NCBI GenBank assembly: GCA_020061355.1
Contig: JAGUYK010000024.1
Span: 1-62,366, forward strand
Origin: Ignavibacteriales bacterium
GTDB lineage: Bacteria > Bacteroidota > Ignavibacteria > Ignavibacteriales > Melioribacteraceae
Length of the DNA stretch: 62,366 bases
Reading direction: 5' to 3'
How positions within the stretch are numbered: the stretch's first letter is position 1; every line of letters starts with the position of its first letter. Under the pieces are notes generated by a model that did no database searches, was not told the origin of the DNA, and saw nothing but the letters and a program-made list of their open reading frames with translations. Shown in pieces: positions 48,291 to 57,156 of this stretch. Made by a program: the position numbers and the translations under genes.

Positions 48291-49607
48291 CTCATCTCCT
48301 CCGCCTTTGTCACCCTCAACAGTTCTCTTAAATATATAATCAATATTCTTAAGCAGTTTTTTATTATCAAATATATTTTCAAACTCATCAGAATTGATAA
48401 GTTTATTTACTTTCTCGTTCTTCATCAGCTCATCCTTTAAATTACTCTTCTCATTCTGCCAGACATTCATCGCACAGCTCTGAACAATCTGGTATGCCTC
48501 TTCTCTTGAAATTCCTTTCTCTGTCATCATTAAAAGAACCGCTTGAGAAAAGATCAATCCTCTCGTCAGATTTAAGTTCTTAAGCATCTTGTCGGGATAA
48601 ATAATCAATTTATCGATCAGCTTTGCAGCAAGTCCTAACATGTAATCTAACACAATGCAGCTGTCGGGAATTATCACTCGTTCAACCGATGAATGGGATA
48701 TATCCCTCTCGTGCCAGAGTGCTACATTCTCCAAAGCTGATTGTGCGTTGCCTCTTAGAAGTCGGGCAAGCCCGGTAATCCTTTCGCTTATTATCGGATT
48801 ACGCTTATGGGGCATTGCGGAGGATCCCTTCTGTCCCAAAGAGAAATATTCCTCTGCTTCCAAAACTTCTGTCCGCTGTAAGTGACGGATCTCAATGGCT
48901 ATCTTCTCAAGTGAAGCACCTATTATTGCAAGAGTTGTCAAAAATTCTGCGTGACGGTCGCGCTGCACTACCTGTGTCGAAACCGGCTCGGGTGTTAATC
49001 CTAATCTATCACACACATATTCTTCAATCTTGGGGGATAGGTGTTCAAATGTTCCTACTGCACCCGAAATTTTACCAACACTGATACTCTTAATAGCATT
49101 CTCTAATCTCTCAATATTTCTCTTTGCCTCTTCATACCAGAGTGCGAATTTAAGTCCCATCGAATATGCCTCGGCGTGTATACCGTGACTCCTGCCGATA
49201 CACAACGTGTGCTTATGTTCAATAGCTCTTCTTTTTAGTACGGACTTGAATTCCGATAAGTCTTTTAGAAGAATTTCACCTGCCGATTTCATCTGGTAGG
49301 CAAGAGTTGTATCCAATATGTCGGAGGATGTCATCCCGTAATGAATATGACGCGATGCAGGCCCCACGTATTCAGCCACATTTGTTAAGAAGGCAATCAC
49401 ATCATGCTTAGTAGTTTCTTCAATTTCTAAAACTCTTTTTTCATCATACTTTGCTTTTGTTCTTATCTCTTCTAAATCCTCTTTAGAAATAAATCCCATA
49501 TTAGAGCGCGCCTCGCATGCAAGTATCTCAATCTTAAGCCAGGTGTCTAACTTAAAACTCTCCTCCCATATTTTTCCCATCTCAGGTCGTGTGTAACGAA
49601 CTATCAT
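48288..49607 (-). CDS. purB: Adenylosuccinate lyase
   Basis: 439 residues of the fumarase/ASL superfamily. It shows MTSSDILDTTLAYQM near residues 93-107 and the signature GSSAMPHKRNPIISE near 258-272. The catalytic His region is GRSHGIHAEAYSMG. It acts twice in purine synthesis and the AMP cycle. The last residues (GDKGGGDE) are encoded inside repeat-like DNA. The last gene of plsY-degS-purB, overlapping degS by 4 bases. Confidence 0.95.
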   Translation of the reverse strand: MIVRYTRPEMGKIWEESFKLDTWLKIEILACEARSNMGFISKEDLEEIRTKAKYDEKRVLEIEETTKHDVIAFLTNVAEYVGPASRHIHYGMTSSDILDTTLAYQMKSAGEILLKDLSEFKSVLKRRAIEHKHTLCIGRSHGIHAEAYSMGLKFALWYEEAKRNIERLENAIKSISVGKISGAVGTFEHLSPKIEEYVCDRLGLTPEPVSTQVVQRDRHAEFLTTLAIIGASLEKIAIEIRHLQRTEVLEAEEYFSLGQKGSSAMPHKRNPIISERITGLARLLRGNAQSALENVALWHERDISHSSVERVIIPDSCIVLDYMLGLAAKLIDKLIIYPDKMLKNLNLTRGLIFSQAVLLMMTEKGISREEAYQIVQSCAMNVWQNEKSNLKDELMKNEKVNKLINSDEFENIFDNKKLLKNIDYIFKRTVEGDKGGGDE

Positions 49608-50788
49608 TTCCTTTTCTCCAATCTCATTTTCATTGTTGTTGATTTACCGTCGCGTATGATTTTTACATCCAGTTCATCCCCTGATCTAAATTCCTGAAGT
49701 TTTCCGATCATTGTAGTCTCATTGTTGATCTTAAAATTATTCAGCCCTGTAATTATATCATAGACTGCGATTCCGGCTTTCTGGGCAGGGGAGTTGGGCA
49801 GAACCTGCGTTACGATCACCCCTCTTGTGCTCTTTAAGTTATATGCCTTCGCAATTGCCTGGTCTATTGTCTGAATGCTTAAGCCCGTCCAGAAATCACG
49901 GTCGACTTTCCCGTTCTCTTTTAATTCGTCAAGTACTCTCTTGATTTTATTTATCGGTATTGCAAACCCCAGACCGATATTTCCGGCAGAACCTGCCGTA
50001 TAAATTAAAGTGTTCATCCCGATCAGATCCCCGAATGCATTTACTAACGGTCCGCCGCTATTGCCTGAATTAATTGCCGCATCTGTCTGAATCATATTTA
50101 CATAGTACCGGTTCTTCTCAACTCCTAAGTTCATCCCTTTGGCACTTACTACTCCAACCGTTACTGTTGGCTGATCGTTTATGTCGAATAATCCGAACGG
50201 ATTGCCAAGGGCAATTACCCACTCACCGATTAACACTTTATCTGAGTCGCCAATCTTAACATATGGAAGGTTATTTTCTTCTATTTTAAGTAAACATATG
50301 TCCGAGGACGGATCACTTCCTATGATCTTTGCTTCATACTGAGCGCCGTCTGTCATTGTAACAATTATCTCAATAGCATTTCCGGCAACGTGATCATTCG
50401 TCAAAATGTAACCGTCGGGAGAAATTATAACACCTGAACCCAAATTTTTTATCTGCTGATTATATACTCTGTCCCCGAAAAAATATCTGTACATCGGATC
50501 CATAGAGAATATATCACGCACCTGCCTGATCTCTGTAACGTTTATACCAACTACGGCTGGGGAGACCTTGGCGGCTGTCTTGGTGATAATTGTCTCTCTG
50601 TTCTCCGATATATCCTGCTGCAATTGCCCTTGAGACTTTGCTTCAATTACATTTAAGCTCGAGTCGCCTTCCGTTGAGTTAAAGATCGAATCCTTCCCGG
50701 TTGATCTATCATAAATAAATGCAAATGCAGCTGATGCAATAAGAAGTGTTACAAGTGCCGTAATTGAAATTATTCTTACCTTATTCAT
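49604..50788 (-). CDS. Membrane-anchored HtrA/DegS-like serine protease with one PDZ domain
   Basis: 394 residues. An N-terminal helix (about 5-25) anchors it, without a clear cleavage site. The trypsin-like domain has the triad His (TNDHVAG, about 132), Asp (SSDICLLK, about 162) and Ser (GNSGGPL, about 242). One PDZ domain covers about 300-390. A single PDZ plus an anchor is the DegS arrangement, so periplasmic stress sensing or quality control is likely. The gene overlaps both plsY and purB by a few bases. Confidence 0.92.
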   Translation of the reverse strand: MNKVRIISITALVTLLIASAAFAFIYDRSTGKDSIFNSTEGDSSLNVIEAKSQGQLQQDISENRETIITKTAAKVSPAVVGINVTEIRQVRDIFSMDPMYRYFFGDRVYNQQIKNLGSGVIISPDGYILTNDHVAGNAIEIIVTMTDGAQYEAKIIGSDPSSDICLLKIEENNLPYVKIGDSDKVLIGEWVIALGNPFGLFDINDQPTVTVGVVSAKGMNLGVEKNRYYVNMIQTDAAINSGNSGGPLVNAFGDLIGMNTLIYTAGSAGNIGLGFAIPINKIKRVLDELKENGKVDRDFWTGLSIQTIDQAIAKAYNLKSTRGVIVTQVLPNSPAQKAGIAVYDIITGLNNFKINNETTMIGKLQEFRSGDELDVKIIRDGKSTTMKMRLEKRK

Positions 50789-51419
50789 TTGAAACCTTCC
50801 TTGATTTTTCTGCTTGTTGTTTTATATAATTTTTTATCGGCTCAATATGCCTGATTAGTATGATTACTAATAGGGTCGAAATAAGAATGGAAAACTCTAG
50901 ATTACTCTCTGCAGGAGGATTGGAATATTTATTCAATACATCTGCTGAAGTAAAAGATAAACCTGCTGTAAGTAGCGATGAAGTAAAACTGCTGAAATGA
51001 ATGCTCCTTCTGAAAGCAAATGCAATTGCCCACATTACCAGCCATATTAATAAAAGTGGAATCGATATTAATATCGCTCCTCCTGCTGTCGTTGCTAATC
51101 CGCGCCCTCCCTTAAACTTTATCCAGAAAGAAAACGAATGACTTAGCACAGCAGAAATTAATCCGATTACTTTAAGTGAAAAATTTTCACCGAAGAGAAG
51201 CGAAATAAAAAGTACGGTAAAAAATCCTTTTGAAAGATCTATAATCAATACAGCGGCGGCTAAGTATTTCGATCTTGAAAGACGCAATGAGTTCATGGCT
51301 CCTACGTTGCCAGAGCCGTCAGAAGTGATATCTATCTTCTTAAATTTTTTTAAGATTATGTATGCCGTAGGGATTGAACCGAGTAATATCCCGATTAATA
51401 TGCTTGCTACATATTCCAT
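50781..51419 (-). CDS. plsY: Glycerol-3-phosphate acyltransferase PlsY
   Basis: 212 residues with five to seven membrane helices and the three conserved PlsY loops: GSIPTAYIILKKF near 15-27, GSGNVGAMNSLRLS near 36-49, and FKGGRGLATTAGG near 101-113. It acylates glycerol-3-phosphate from acyl-phosphate at the inner membrane. It overlaps the protease gene by 8 bases. Confidence 0.93.
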   Translation of the reverse strand: MEYVASILIGILLGSIPTAYIILKKFKKIDITSDGSGNVGAMNSLRLSRSKYLAAAVLIIDLSKGFFTVLFISLLFGENFSLKVIGLISAVLSHSFSFWIKFKGGRGLATTAGGAILISIPLLLIWLVMWAIAFAFRRSIHFSSFTSSLLTAGLSFTSADVLNKYSNPPAESNLEFSILISTLLVIILIRHIEPIKNYIKQQAEKSRKVSNE

Positions 51420-52112
51420 TAATTAATCTTTATTTATTGACTGACAAATTTAATCAAAAATCGATCCTCTTTCATACTTTCATTTTTCAATTTTTGTTTC
51501 AATTAAACCAGCATATTTTATTGATAGTGAAATGTAAAACTTCAGAAACCCGCATTATCTTGAACCAATAATCATTATCTTTAGAAGCGGAATCACATTT
51601 ATGAGATCTATGATTTCACATTTAAATAGGTTTGCTTTATTCGTAAGGAATTTTACTCTTTCTTTAAGTAAACTTCATTGACATAAGATATCGATGGATA
51701 TTGGTTCTGTTTATTTATTCAATTTCCCTTGGGGTAGTCTTTTACTGGCTGATTAAAAGCAGAAGCAAATTTGTTGTGGAATATTCACAAATATGCAAAT
51801 TTTTGTAAAGAAAAAATTACATATCTGCAAAAAGTATCTTTTAACCCGATATAACTTTTGATATGATCTAAATATCTTCTTTTTTTAGATTCGCCATCTG
51901 AATTGCAATTAGAGTATTCTTCTCTTTTTAGTTCATTTTAAGGCTTTTTTAAAAAATACCCCTATTATGTTACAAAATATGAAGATAAATGCCCTTATTA
52001 TGTTACAAAATATGAATAATAATGCCCCTATTATATTACAAAATATTCAAAAGATGGGTTGATTTTGTTACAAAAAATAAATAATATATCTATACATTTT
52101 TTAAGGATTGCT
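51420..52112. other. Intergenic region before the ATPase gene
   Basis: About 690 bases with no credible gene. It is AT-rich and separates the divergent plsY and ATPase genes. The 3' part carries the 32-33-bp tandem repeats listed separately. Confidence 0.5.
51957..52086. repeat. Tandem array of 32-33-bp units upstream of the ATPase gene
   Basis: Three close copies start at 51957, 51990 and 52023, each with CCCYWATTATRTTACAAAAT, and a fourth, more diverged copy starts near 52055 (TTTTGTTACAAAA). The array ends about 25 bases before the predicted GTG start, so it could be a regulatory or unstable leader. Confidence 0.8.
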
Positions 52113-53483
52113 GTGTTTTATCGCTCAACACTAAAATTTCTAAATAATTGGCGCATAAAATCTGATCGGAAACCACTGGTCATAAGAGGTGCTCGTCAGG
52201 TAGGAAAAACCACACTTGTTGAAATCTTCTCTAAAGGATTTAGACAATATATCTCTCTTAATTTGGAATTCCCTTCAGACCGGAAAATCTTTGAAGAAAA
52301 ACAGAACTTCGATGAGGTTTTGGATGCTCTCTTCTTTAATAAAAACGGTGATAGAAAAATTTCCGATACACTTATTTTTATTGACGAAATTCAGAATTGT
52401 CCTGAGGCCATTAAATATTTGCGTTACTTTTATGAAAACAAAAAAGAGTACGCTGTTATTACCGCCGGATCTCTTCTTGAAACATTATTAAATGAGGATG
52501 TAACTTATCCGGTTGGCCGGGTTGAATTTCTTGCTGTAAGACCTTTTTCATTTATTGAATTTCTATCAGCCCTGGAAGAGAAAAATGCACTTGAAGTAAT
52601 GAACACAATTCCTTTCCCGGAATTTGCCCATCAGAAACTAATGACGCTTTTCAGAAGATATACTCTTCTTGGAGGAATGCCTGCAGTTATTAAAAACTAT
52701 GCAGAGAATATGAACCTGAACGAGACTAAAAGCATAATCGGAAATCTAATATTATCATATAAATCCGACATTGAAAAATATGCTCGTAATGAAACCGTAA
52801 ATAAAATTATTAGACACATAATAGATAATGTTTTTTATTTCGCTGCTGAAAGGATCAAATTTAACCGGTTCGCTAACTCCGATTATCGCTCAAGAGAAGT
52901 AGGCGGATGTTTTAGGATTCTTGAGAAAACTATGTTAATAGAATTAGTCTATCCTGTGACTTCCGTAAAACTTCCTTTTATTCCTAACAAAAGAAAATCG
53001 CCGAAACTTCAGATATTAGATACTGGACTTGTAAATTTTTATAGTGGAATTGAAAAGGATCTTTTTGATTCACAGGATTTGACAGATGTTTATAAGGGAA
53101 GAATAGCAGAACATATTATTGGACAGGAACTTTTATCTTTAGAAAACTCACCTTCCTATAACCTGAATTTTTGGATTCGGGATAAAATGCAAACAAATGC
53201 TGAAATTGATTTTGTTTATAATCATAAAGGGGATCTGATTCCAATAGAAATTAAATCCGGGACTTCCGGTAAACTCCGTTCTCTTCATCAGTTTATAAAT
53301 ATTTCTCCATCTCTGGAAAACTTGGCCGTCCGATTCTATTCCGGTAAACTACAACTCGCAACTGAAAGAACAGTAGAAGGAAAAGAATTCAAATTACTCA
53401 ATCTTCCGTTTTATTTATGTAATAAAATCGAGGAGTATTTAGAATGGGCGAAAAAAAATAGCTATCCATTGCGAAACAATTAA
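52113..53483 (+). CDS. AAA ATPase with DUF4143 domain
   Basis: 456 residues from the GTG at 52113, chosen for AAGGA 5 bases upstream; the longer open frame begins at 52059 but lies in the tandem repeats. Walker A is GARQVGKTT (about 28-36), Walker B TLIFIDEIQN (about 86-95) and sensor ITAGSLLE. The C-terminal DUF4143 region (about 190-430) ends with EIDFVYNHKGDLIPIEIKSG, which looks like a PD-(D/E)xK nuclease-like core. This family is common in Bacteroidota and Archaea and often mobile or in multi-copy; the cellular role is unknown. Confidence 0.88.
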   Translation: MFYRSTLKFLNNWRIKSDRKPLVIRGARQVGKTTLVEIFSKGFRQYISLNLEFPSDRKIFEEKQNFDEVLDALFFNKNGDRKISDTLIFIDEIQNCPEAIKYLRYFYENKKEYAVITAGSLLETLLNEDVTYPVGRVEFLAVRPFSFIEFLSALEEKNALEVMNTIPFPEFAHQKLMTLFRRYTLLGGMPAVIKNYAENMNLNETKSIIGNLILSYKSDIEKYARNETVNKIIRHIIDNVFYFAAERIKFNRFANSDYRSREVGGCFRILEKTMLIELVYPVTSVKLPFIPNKRKSPKLQILDTGLVNFYSGIEKDLFDSQDLTDVYKGRIAEHIIGQELLSLENSPSYNLNFWIRDKMQTNAEIDFVYNHKGDLIPIEIKSGTSGKLRSLHQFINISPSLENLAVRFYSGKLQLATERTVEGKEFKLLNLPFYLCNKIEEYLEWAKKNSYPLRNN

Positions 53484-53521
53484 TTGTATCCTCTTATATT
53501 AAAATCGACTTCATGAGATTC
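53484..53521. other. Short spacer before the duplicated phosphorylase leader
   Basis: A 38-base AT-rich gap following the ATPase stop; nothing else was seen. Confidence 0.3.
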
Positions 53522-53631
53522 GTGTTAATTTTTAACTTTATCCTAAGAATAAAATTATTAAATTTGAGCGCTTAATTGTATCAGAACTTTAGAAAGAGGA
53601 GTAAATGATTAATTATTTCGGAAAATTTAAG
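53522..53631 (+). repeat. Upstream copy of the phosphorylase leader (direct repeat, copy 1)
   Basis: This stretch matches 54429-54539 over about 110 bases with roughly six differences, covering the non-coding leader, the RBS AAAGAGGAG and the first eight to nine codons of the phosphorylase gene. The match stops after the eighth codon here. The two copies flank the nucleotidyltransferase pair. Confidence 0.92.
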
Positions 53632-53637
53632 ATATGA
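53605..53637 (+). CDS. Ten-codon leader peptide, truncated duplicate of the phosphorylase N-terminus
   Basis: ATG at 53605 with AGAGGAG upstream encodes MINYFGKFKI and stops at TGA 53635-53637. Its first eight residues match those of the phosphorylase (MINYIGKFN...). The stop codon overlaps the ATG of the nucleotidyltransferase gene as ATGA, a classical coupled stop-start. The peptide itself probably has no function; the arrangement may drive translation of the next gene. Confidence 0.6.
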   Translation: MINYFGKFKI

Positions 53638-54107
53638 ATATGGTTGAGCAGTTTCTAAATATTCTAGATGCTTTCAATATGTTTAAAGTAAATTATGTTT
53701 TGATTGGTGGATTTGCTATAAATATTTACGGGTTTCAAAGGGGTACACAGGATATCGATATATTTGTACAACTTGAGAAGGGTAATATTGAGAATTTACG
53801 CTCTGCTCTAAAGTCTCTTTATAAGGATGAATCAATAAATGAAATTACCGTCGCTGAACTCGAAAAATATGCAGTAATCCGCTATGGTACGGAAGATAAT
53901 TTTTTTATTGATATTATTTCTAATATAGGAGAATTATTTTCTTTTTCTGATCTTGAGTACAAAGAACTGGAATGGGAAGGCCATAAAATAAAAATTGCGA
54001 CTGAAGAGACTTTATTAAAAATGAAATCAAATTCTTATAGAGAAATTGATGCTGCAGATGTTATATTTCTTAAAAAAATTATTGAGAGTAAAAATGCCGG
54101 TTTATAA
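53634..54107 (+). CDS. Nucleotidyltransferase-fold protein (toxin-antitoxin-like module, gene 1)
   Basis: 157 residues. The nucleotidyltransferase motif is VLIGGFAINIYGFQRGTQDIDIF (about 22-44): Gly-Gly before the first strand and D-x-D after it. A later segment IKIATEETLLKMKSNSYREIDAADV resembles the C-terminal helices of AbiEii/DUF6036-type proteins. No RBS of its own is visible; the start overlaps the leader peptide stop. The next gene overlaps its 3' end by 14 bases. Related proteins act as toxins that modify tRNA or other RNAs, or as inactive relatives; the activity here is unknown. Confidence 0.75.
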   Translation: MNMVEQFLNILDAFNMFKVNYVLIGGFAINIYGFQRGTQDIDIFVQLEKGNIENLRSALKSLYKDESINEITVAELEKYAVIRYGTEDNFFIDIISNIGELFSFSDLEYKELEWEGHKIKIATEETLLKMKSNSYREIDAADVIFLKKIIESKNAGL

Positions 54108-54327
54108 GTATAAAACATTTGAAGAAGCTGAAAATGCATTGAAGTTTAAGAATGTTGGTTCTGTTGACCTGAATAGACTAACTGAATTTTTTAAATTGCA
54201 GAGATATTTTTCCAACCATAAAATTGAGCGCGGCATCCTGAAATTTAAGACCTTTGAAGAAATGAACGAGTATGACTTAAATCAACGAGTTAAAAATGCT
54301 CAAGAAATAAATAACAAATCAACTTGA
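54094..54327 (+). CDS. Small partner protein of the nucleotidyltransferase (module gene 2)
   Basis: 77 residues from the ATG at 54094, inside the previous gene's end, so translation is coupled. It is charged and helical, with the phrase KTFEE occurring twice (YKYKTFEEAENA near 4-15, and LKFKTFEEMNEY near 49-60), which suggests an internal duplication. No family was recognised. As the small member of a two-gene module it may be an antitoxin, an inference from arrangement only. Confidence 0.65.
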   Translation: MPVYKYKTFEEAENALKFKNVGSVDLNRLTEFFKLQRYFSNHKIERGILKFKTFEEMNEYDLNQRVKNAQEINNKST

Positions 54328-54428
54328 TAGTTTTTGTTGAAGAATAACTACATATCTTTCGGTCATAATTTTATTATCTAACCATTATCATATTTTCCCA
54401 ACATACAAATGATTTGATAGTACATATT
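54328..54428. other. Spacer between the module and the second leader copy
   Basis: 101 AT-rich bases with no gene, terminator or repeat clearly visible. Confidence 0.3.
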
Positions 54429-54539
54429 GTGTTAATTTTTAACTTTATCCTAAGAATAAAATTATTAAATTTGAGCGCTTAAATGTATCAGAACTTAAAG
54501 GAAAGAGGAGTAAATGATTAATTATATCGGAAAATTTAA
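54429..54539 (+). repeat. Phosphorylase leader (direct repeat, copy 2)
   Basis: The functional copy of the direct repeat: it holds the phosphorylase 5' region, the RBS GAAAGAGGAG and the first codons from ATG 54514. See copy 1 at 53522-53631. Confidence 0.92.
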
Positions 54540-57078
54540 TGTTGTCCCCTCACTCCCTGAAAAATTAGAACCGTTGCGTGAGATCGTATCTAATCTTTTC
54601 TGGACATGGAATCACGATGCGATCGATTTGTTTAGAAGATTAGACGGTAAATTATGGGATGAAACCTATCATAACCCGGTGTTAATGCTGGGGAAAATAA
54701 GCCAGGTCCGACTGGAGGAAGTCTCTAACGACGACTCTTTCATCTCTCATATGAACCGTGTCTATGTTCAACTCAATGTCTATATGGAAGAGAAAACCTG
54801 GTACCATAAGAATTTTAATTTCGATAAAGAAAATGTGATTGCCTACTTTTCTGCCGAGTTCGGTCTTACAGAATGCCTCCAGATCTATTCTGGCGGTCTT
54901 GGCGTCCTATCGGGCGACCACCTTAAATCGGCAAGCGACTTAGGTCTACCGCTCGTTGGAGTCGGCATCTGTTATAAGGAAGGATACTTCCAGCAGTACC
55001 TAACTACCGATGGCTGGCAGCAGGAACGCTATGAGATTACCGATTTCTATAATCAGCCGATGAACTTAGTCCTGAAGGAGGATAAAAGCCCGCTTAAGAT
55101 AGAACTCGATTTCCCGGGTAGAAAAGTTTTTGTTCAGGTCTGGAAAATTCAGATCGGAAGAGTCCCTCTATTCTTGCTCGATTCAAATGTTCCCGAAAAT
55201 ACAGATGAGGATAAAAAGATCACCCGCGGTCTCTATGGCGGAAATAACGAAACAAGAATTCAGCAGGAGATTATACTCGGCATCGGCGGTATCCGTCTGC
55301 TCCATGCAATGGGTATTAAACCGATCGTTTGCCACATGAATGAAGGTCACTCGGCTTTCCTTTCATTAGAGAGAATCCGAATCTTAATGAAACTCTTTGA
55401 CTTAAGCTTTACAGAGGCACGCGATACTAATTTCTATTCGAATGTATTTACAACCCATACACCCGTCCCGGCAGGAATCGATATCTTCCCGAATGAATTG
55501 ATCGAAAAATATTTCGGGAATTATTATAGATCCGAACTAGGAATAAGTGATAAAGATTTTTATAGTTTAGGCACTATCATAAAAGATAGACCTGCAAGTA
55601 ATTATAATATGGCTCACCTTGCAATGAATATGTCGGGTTATGTTAATGGTGTAAGCAAACTTCACGGTACTATCTCTAAAAAAATGTGGCAGGCAGGTTT
55701 CCCCGGAGTCCCGTTTGACGAAATCCCGATCGATTACGTTACCAATGGAGTTCATGTTCATTCTCATCTATCCAATGATATGCAGGAGCTTCTCTACCGC
55801 TACTTAGGCGATAAGTTTATGCGTAATCCGTCGGACAGAGATACCTGGAAGCGTATCGATGAAATTCCCGATGAAGAAATCTGGCGTACTCATGAACGCA
55901 GGCGTGAACGGCTCGTTGCATTTGCAAGAAAGAGATTAAAAAATCAGATCATCGCTCGCGGTGGCTCTTCATCTGAAATAAAAGCAGCGAAGGAAGTTCT
56001 CGATGCTCAGGCTCTAACTATAGGATTTGCAAGACGGTTTGCGACTTATAAACGGGCAACTCTTATCTTCCAGGATATTGAACGCCTGGTTAGTATAATG
56101 AGTAATCCCGATTATCCGGTTCAGTTTATCTTTGCGGGAAAAGCCCACCCTAAGGATGAGGAAGGAAAAAAACTGATTCAGGATGTAATTGCTCTAACTA
56201 AAGAGCACCACTTACGTAAGAAAATTGTCTTCCTCGAAAATTACGATATGAATATTGCCCGCTATCTGGTTGAAGGATGCGACATCTGGCTTAATAACCC
56301 GAGAAGACCGCTTGAAGCAAGCGGCACTTCGGGTATGAAAGTGATCGCTAATGGCGGTCTTAATCTTAGTGTATTGGACGGTTGGTGGGATGAAGCTTAT
56401 GACTTTAATGTCGGCTGGAAAATCGGTAACGGTGAGGAGTATGATAACCTGGATTATCAGGATGAAGTTGAATCACGCCTCATTTATGAGATGATCGAAA
56501 AGGAAATCGTTCCGCTCTTCTATAACAGAAGCGAGGATAAACTTCCGCGCGGCTGGATTAAAATGATGAAAAATTCAATGCGGCAATTAGGACCTGTATT
56601 CAATACGCACAGGATGGTTGAAGAGTATGCCCGGAAATTCTACTTTGCCTCTTATGAGAAACGGCATGAACTGATGGCAGATAATTGGAAAAAGGGGAAA
56701 GCATACTCGGCATGGAAAAGTAAGGTGTATGAGAATTGGAATAAAATTAAATTTGTATCGATTCTTGAAGAAGAAAAGAATAGCATCCTCTTAGTGGGTA
56801 ATAAATATCCGATTCTTGCCGAAGTTGAATTAGGCGATTTAACCCCGGATGACGTAGATGTTCAGATCTATGTCGGAAAGGTGGAAAATGGTTCTAGCGA
56901 AAACAGTTCCTATGTCACAATGACTTGCAACCCGAAGAAAACAAAATCGGGCAAATATTCTTATAAAGGGGAGATCGATTGTAAAAATACCGGTCAGTTT
57001 GGATTTACTTTGAGGATATTGCCTAAGAATGATATATTGATCAATAAATTTGAGCTCGGTCTTATCCGCTGGGCGTGA
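54514..57078 (+). CDS. glgP: Alpha-glucan (glycogen/maltodextrin) phosphorylase
   Basis: 854 residues of the DUF3417-containing phosphorylase type known from Thermotoga-like and many environmental bacteria. N-terminal DUF3417 (about 10-115) with NLFWTWNHDAIDLF; catalytic GT35 core with AEFGLTECLQIYSGGLGVL and the PLP-binding motif EASGTSGMKVIANGG (about 596-610). It releases glucose-1-phosphate from alpha-1,4-glucans in the cytoplasm. Its start and leader are duplicated upstream around the nucleotidyltransferase module. Confidence 0.95.
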   Translation: MINYIGKFNVVPSLPEKLEPLREIVSNLFWTWNHDAIDLFRRLDGKLWDETYHNPVLMLGKISQVRLEEVSNDDSFISHMNRVYVQLNVYMEEKTWYHKNFNFDKENVIAYFSAEFGLTECLQIYSGGLGVLSGDHLKSASDLGLPLVGVGICYKEGYFQQYLTTDGWQQERYEITDFYNQPMNLVLKEDKSPLKIELDFPGRKVFVQVWKIQIGRVPLFLLDSNVPENTDEDKKITRGLYGGNNETRIQQEIILGIGGIRLLHAMGIKPIVCHMNEGHSAFLSLERIRILMKLFDLSFTEARDTNFYSNVFTTHTPVPAGIDIFPNELIEKYFGNYYRSELGISDKDFYSLGTIIKDRPASNYNMAHLAMNMSGYVNGVSKLHGTISKKMWQAGFPGVPFDEIPIDYVTNGVHVHSHLSNDMQELLYRYLGDKFMRNPSDRDTWKRIDEIPDEEIWRTHERRRERLVAFARKRLKNQIIARGGSSSEIKAAKEVLDAQALTIGFARRFATYKRATLIFQDIERLVSIMSNPDYPVQFIFAGKAHPKDEEGKKLIQDVIALTKEHHLRKKIVFLENYDMNIARYLVEGCDIWLNNPRRPLEASGTSGMKVIANGGLNLSVLDGWWDEAYDFNVGWKIGNGEEYDNLDYQDEVESRLIYEMIEKEIVPLFYNRSEDKLPRGWIKMMKNSMRQLGPVFNTHRMVEEYARKFYFASYEKRHELMADNWKKGKAYSAWKSKVYENWNKIKFVSILEEEKNSILLVGNKYPILAEVELGDLTPDDVDVQIYVGKVENGSSENSSYVTMTCNPKKTKSGKYSYKGEIDCKNTGQFGFTLRILPKNDILINKFELGLIRWA

Positions 57079-57156
57079 GAGTATAGTTCTTGGTTCGTTG
57101 TTCTTTGTGCTTTGTTATTTGTAAGAATTATTATCAACATATAAGCTGTTTGTAAA
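57079..57156. repeat. Short patch of heptamer-like words after the phosphorylase gene
   Basis: GTTCTTGGTTCGTTGTTCTTTGTGC is a reverse-complement-like form of the AACYAAG vocabulary. No gene is seen. Confidence 0.5.

Noticed and set aside
48148-48339. Frame between the CIRCE site and purB
   Set aside because: It is a translation of the heptamer repeat patch and has no RBS.
51957-52086. CRISPR array at the ATPase leader
   Set aside because: Units of 32-33 bases abut directly, with no spacer between them, so it is a tandem repeat.
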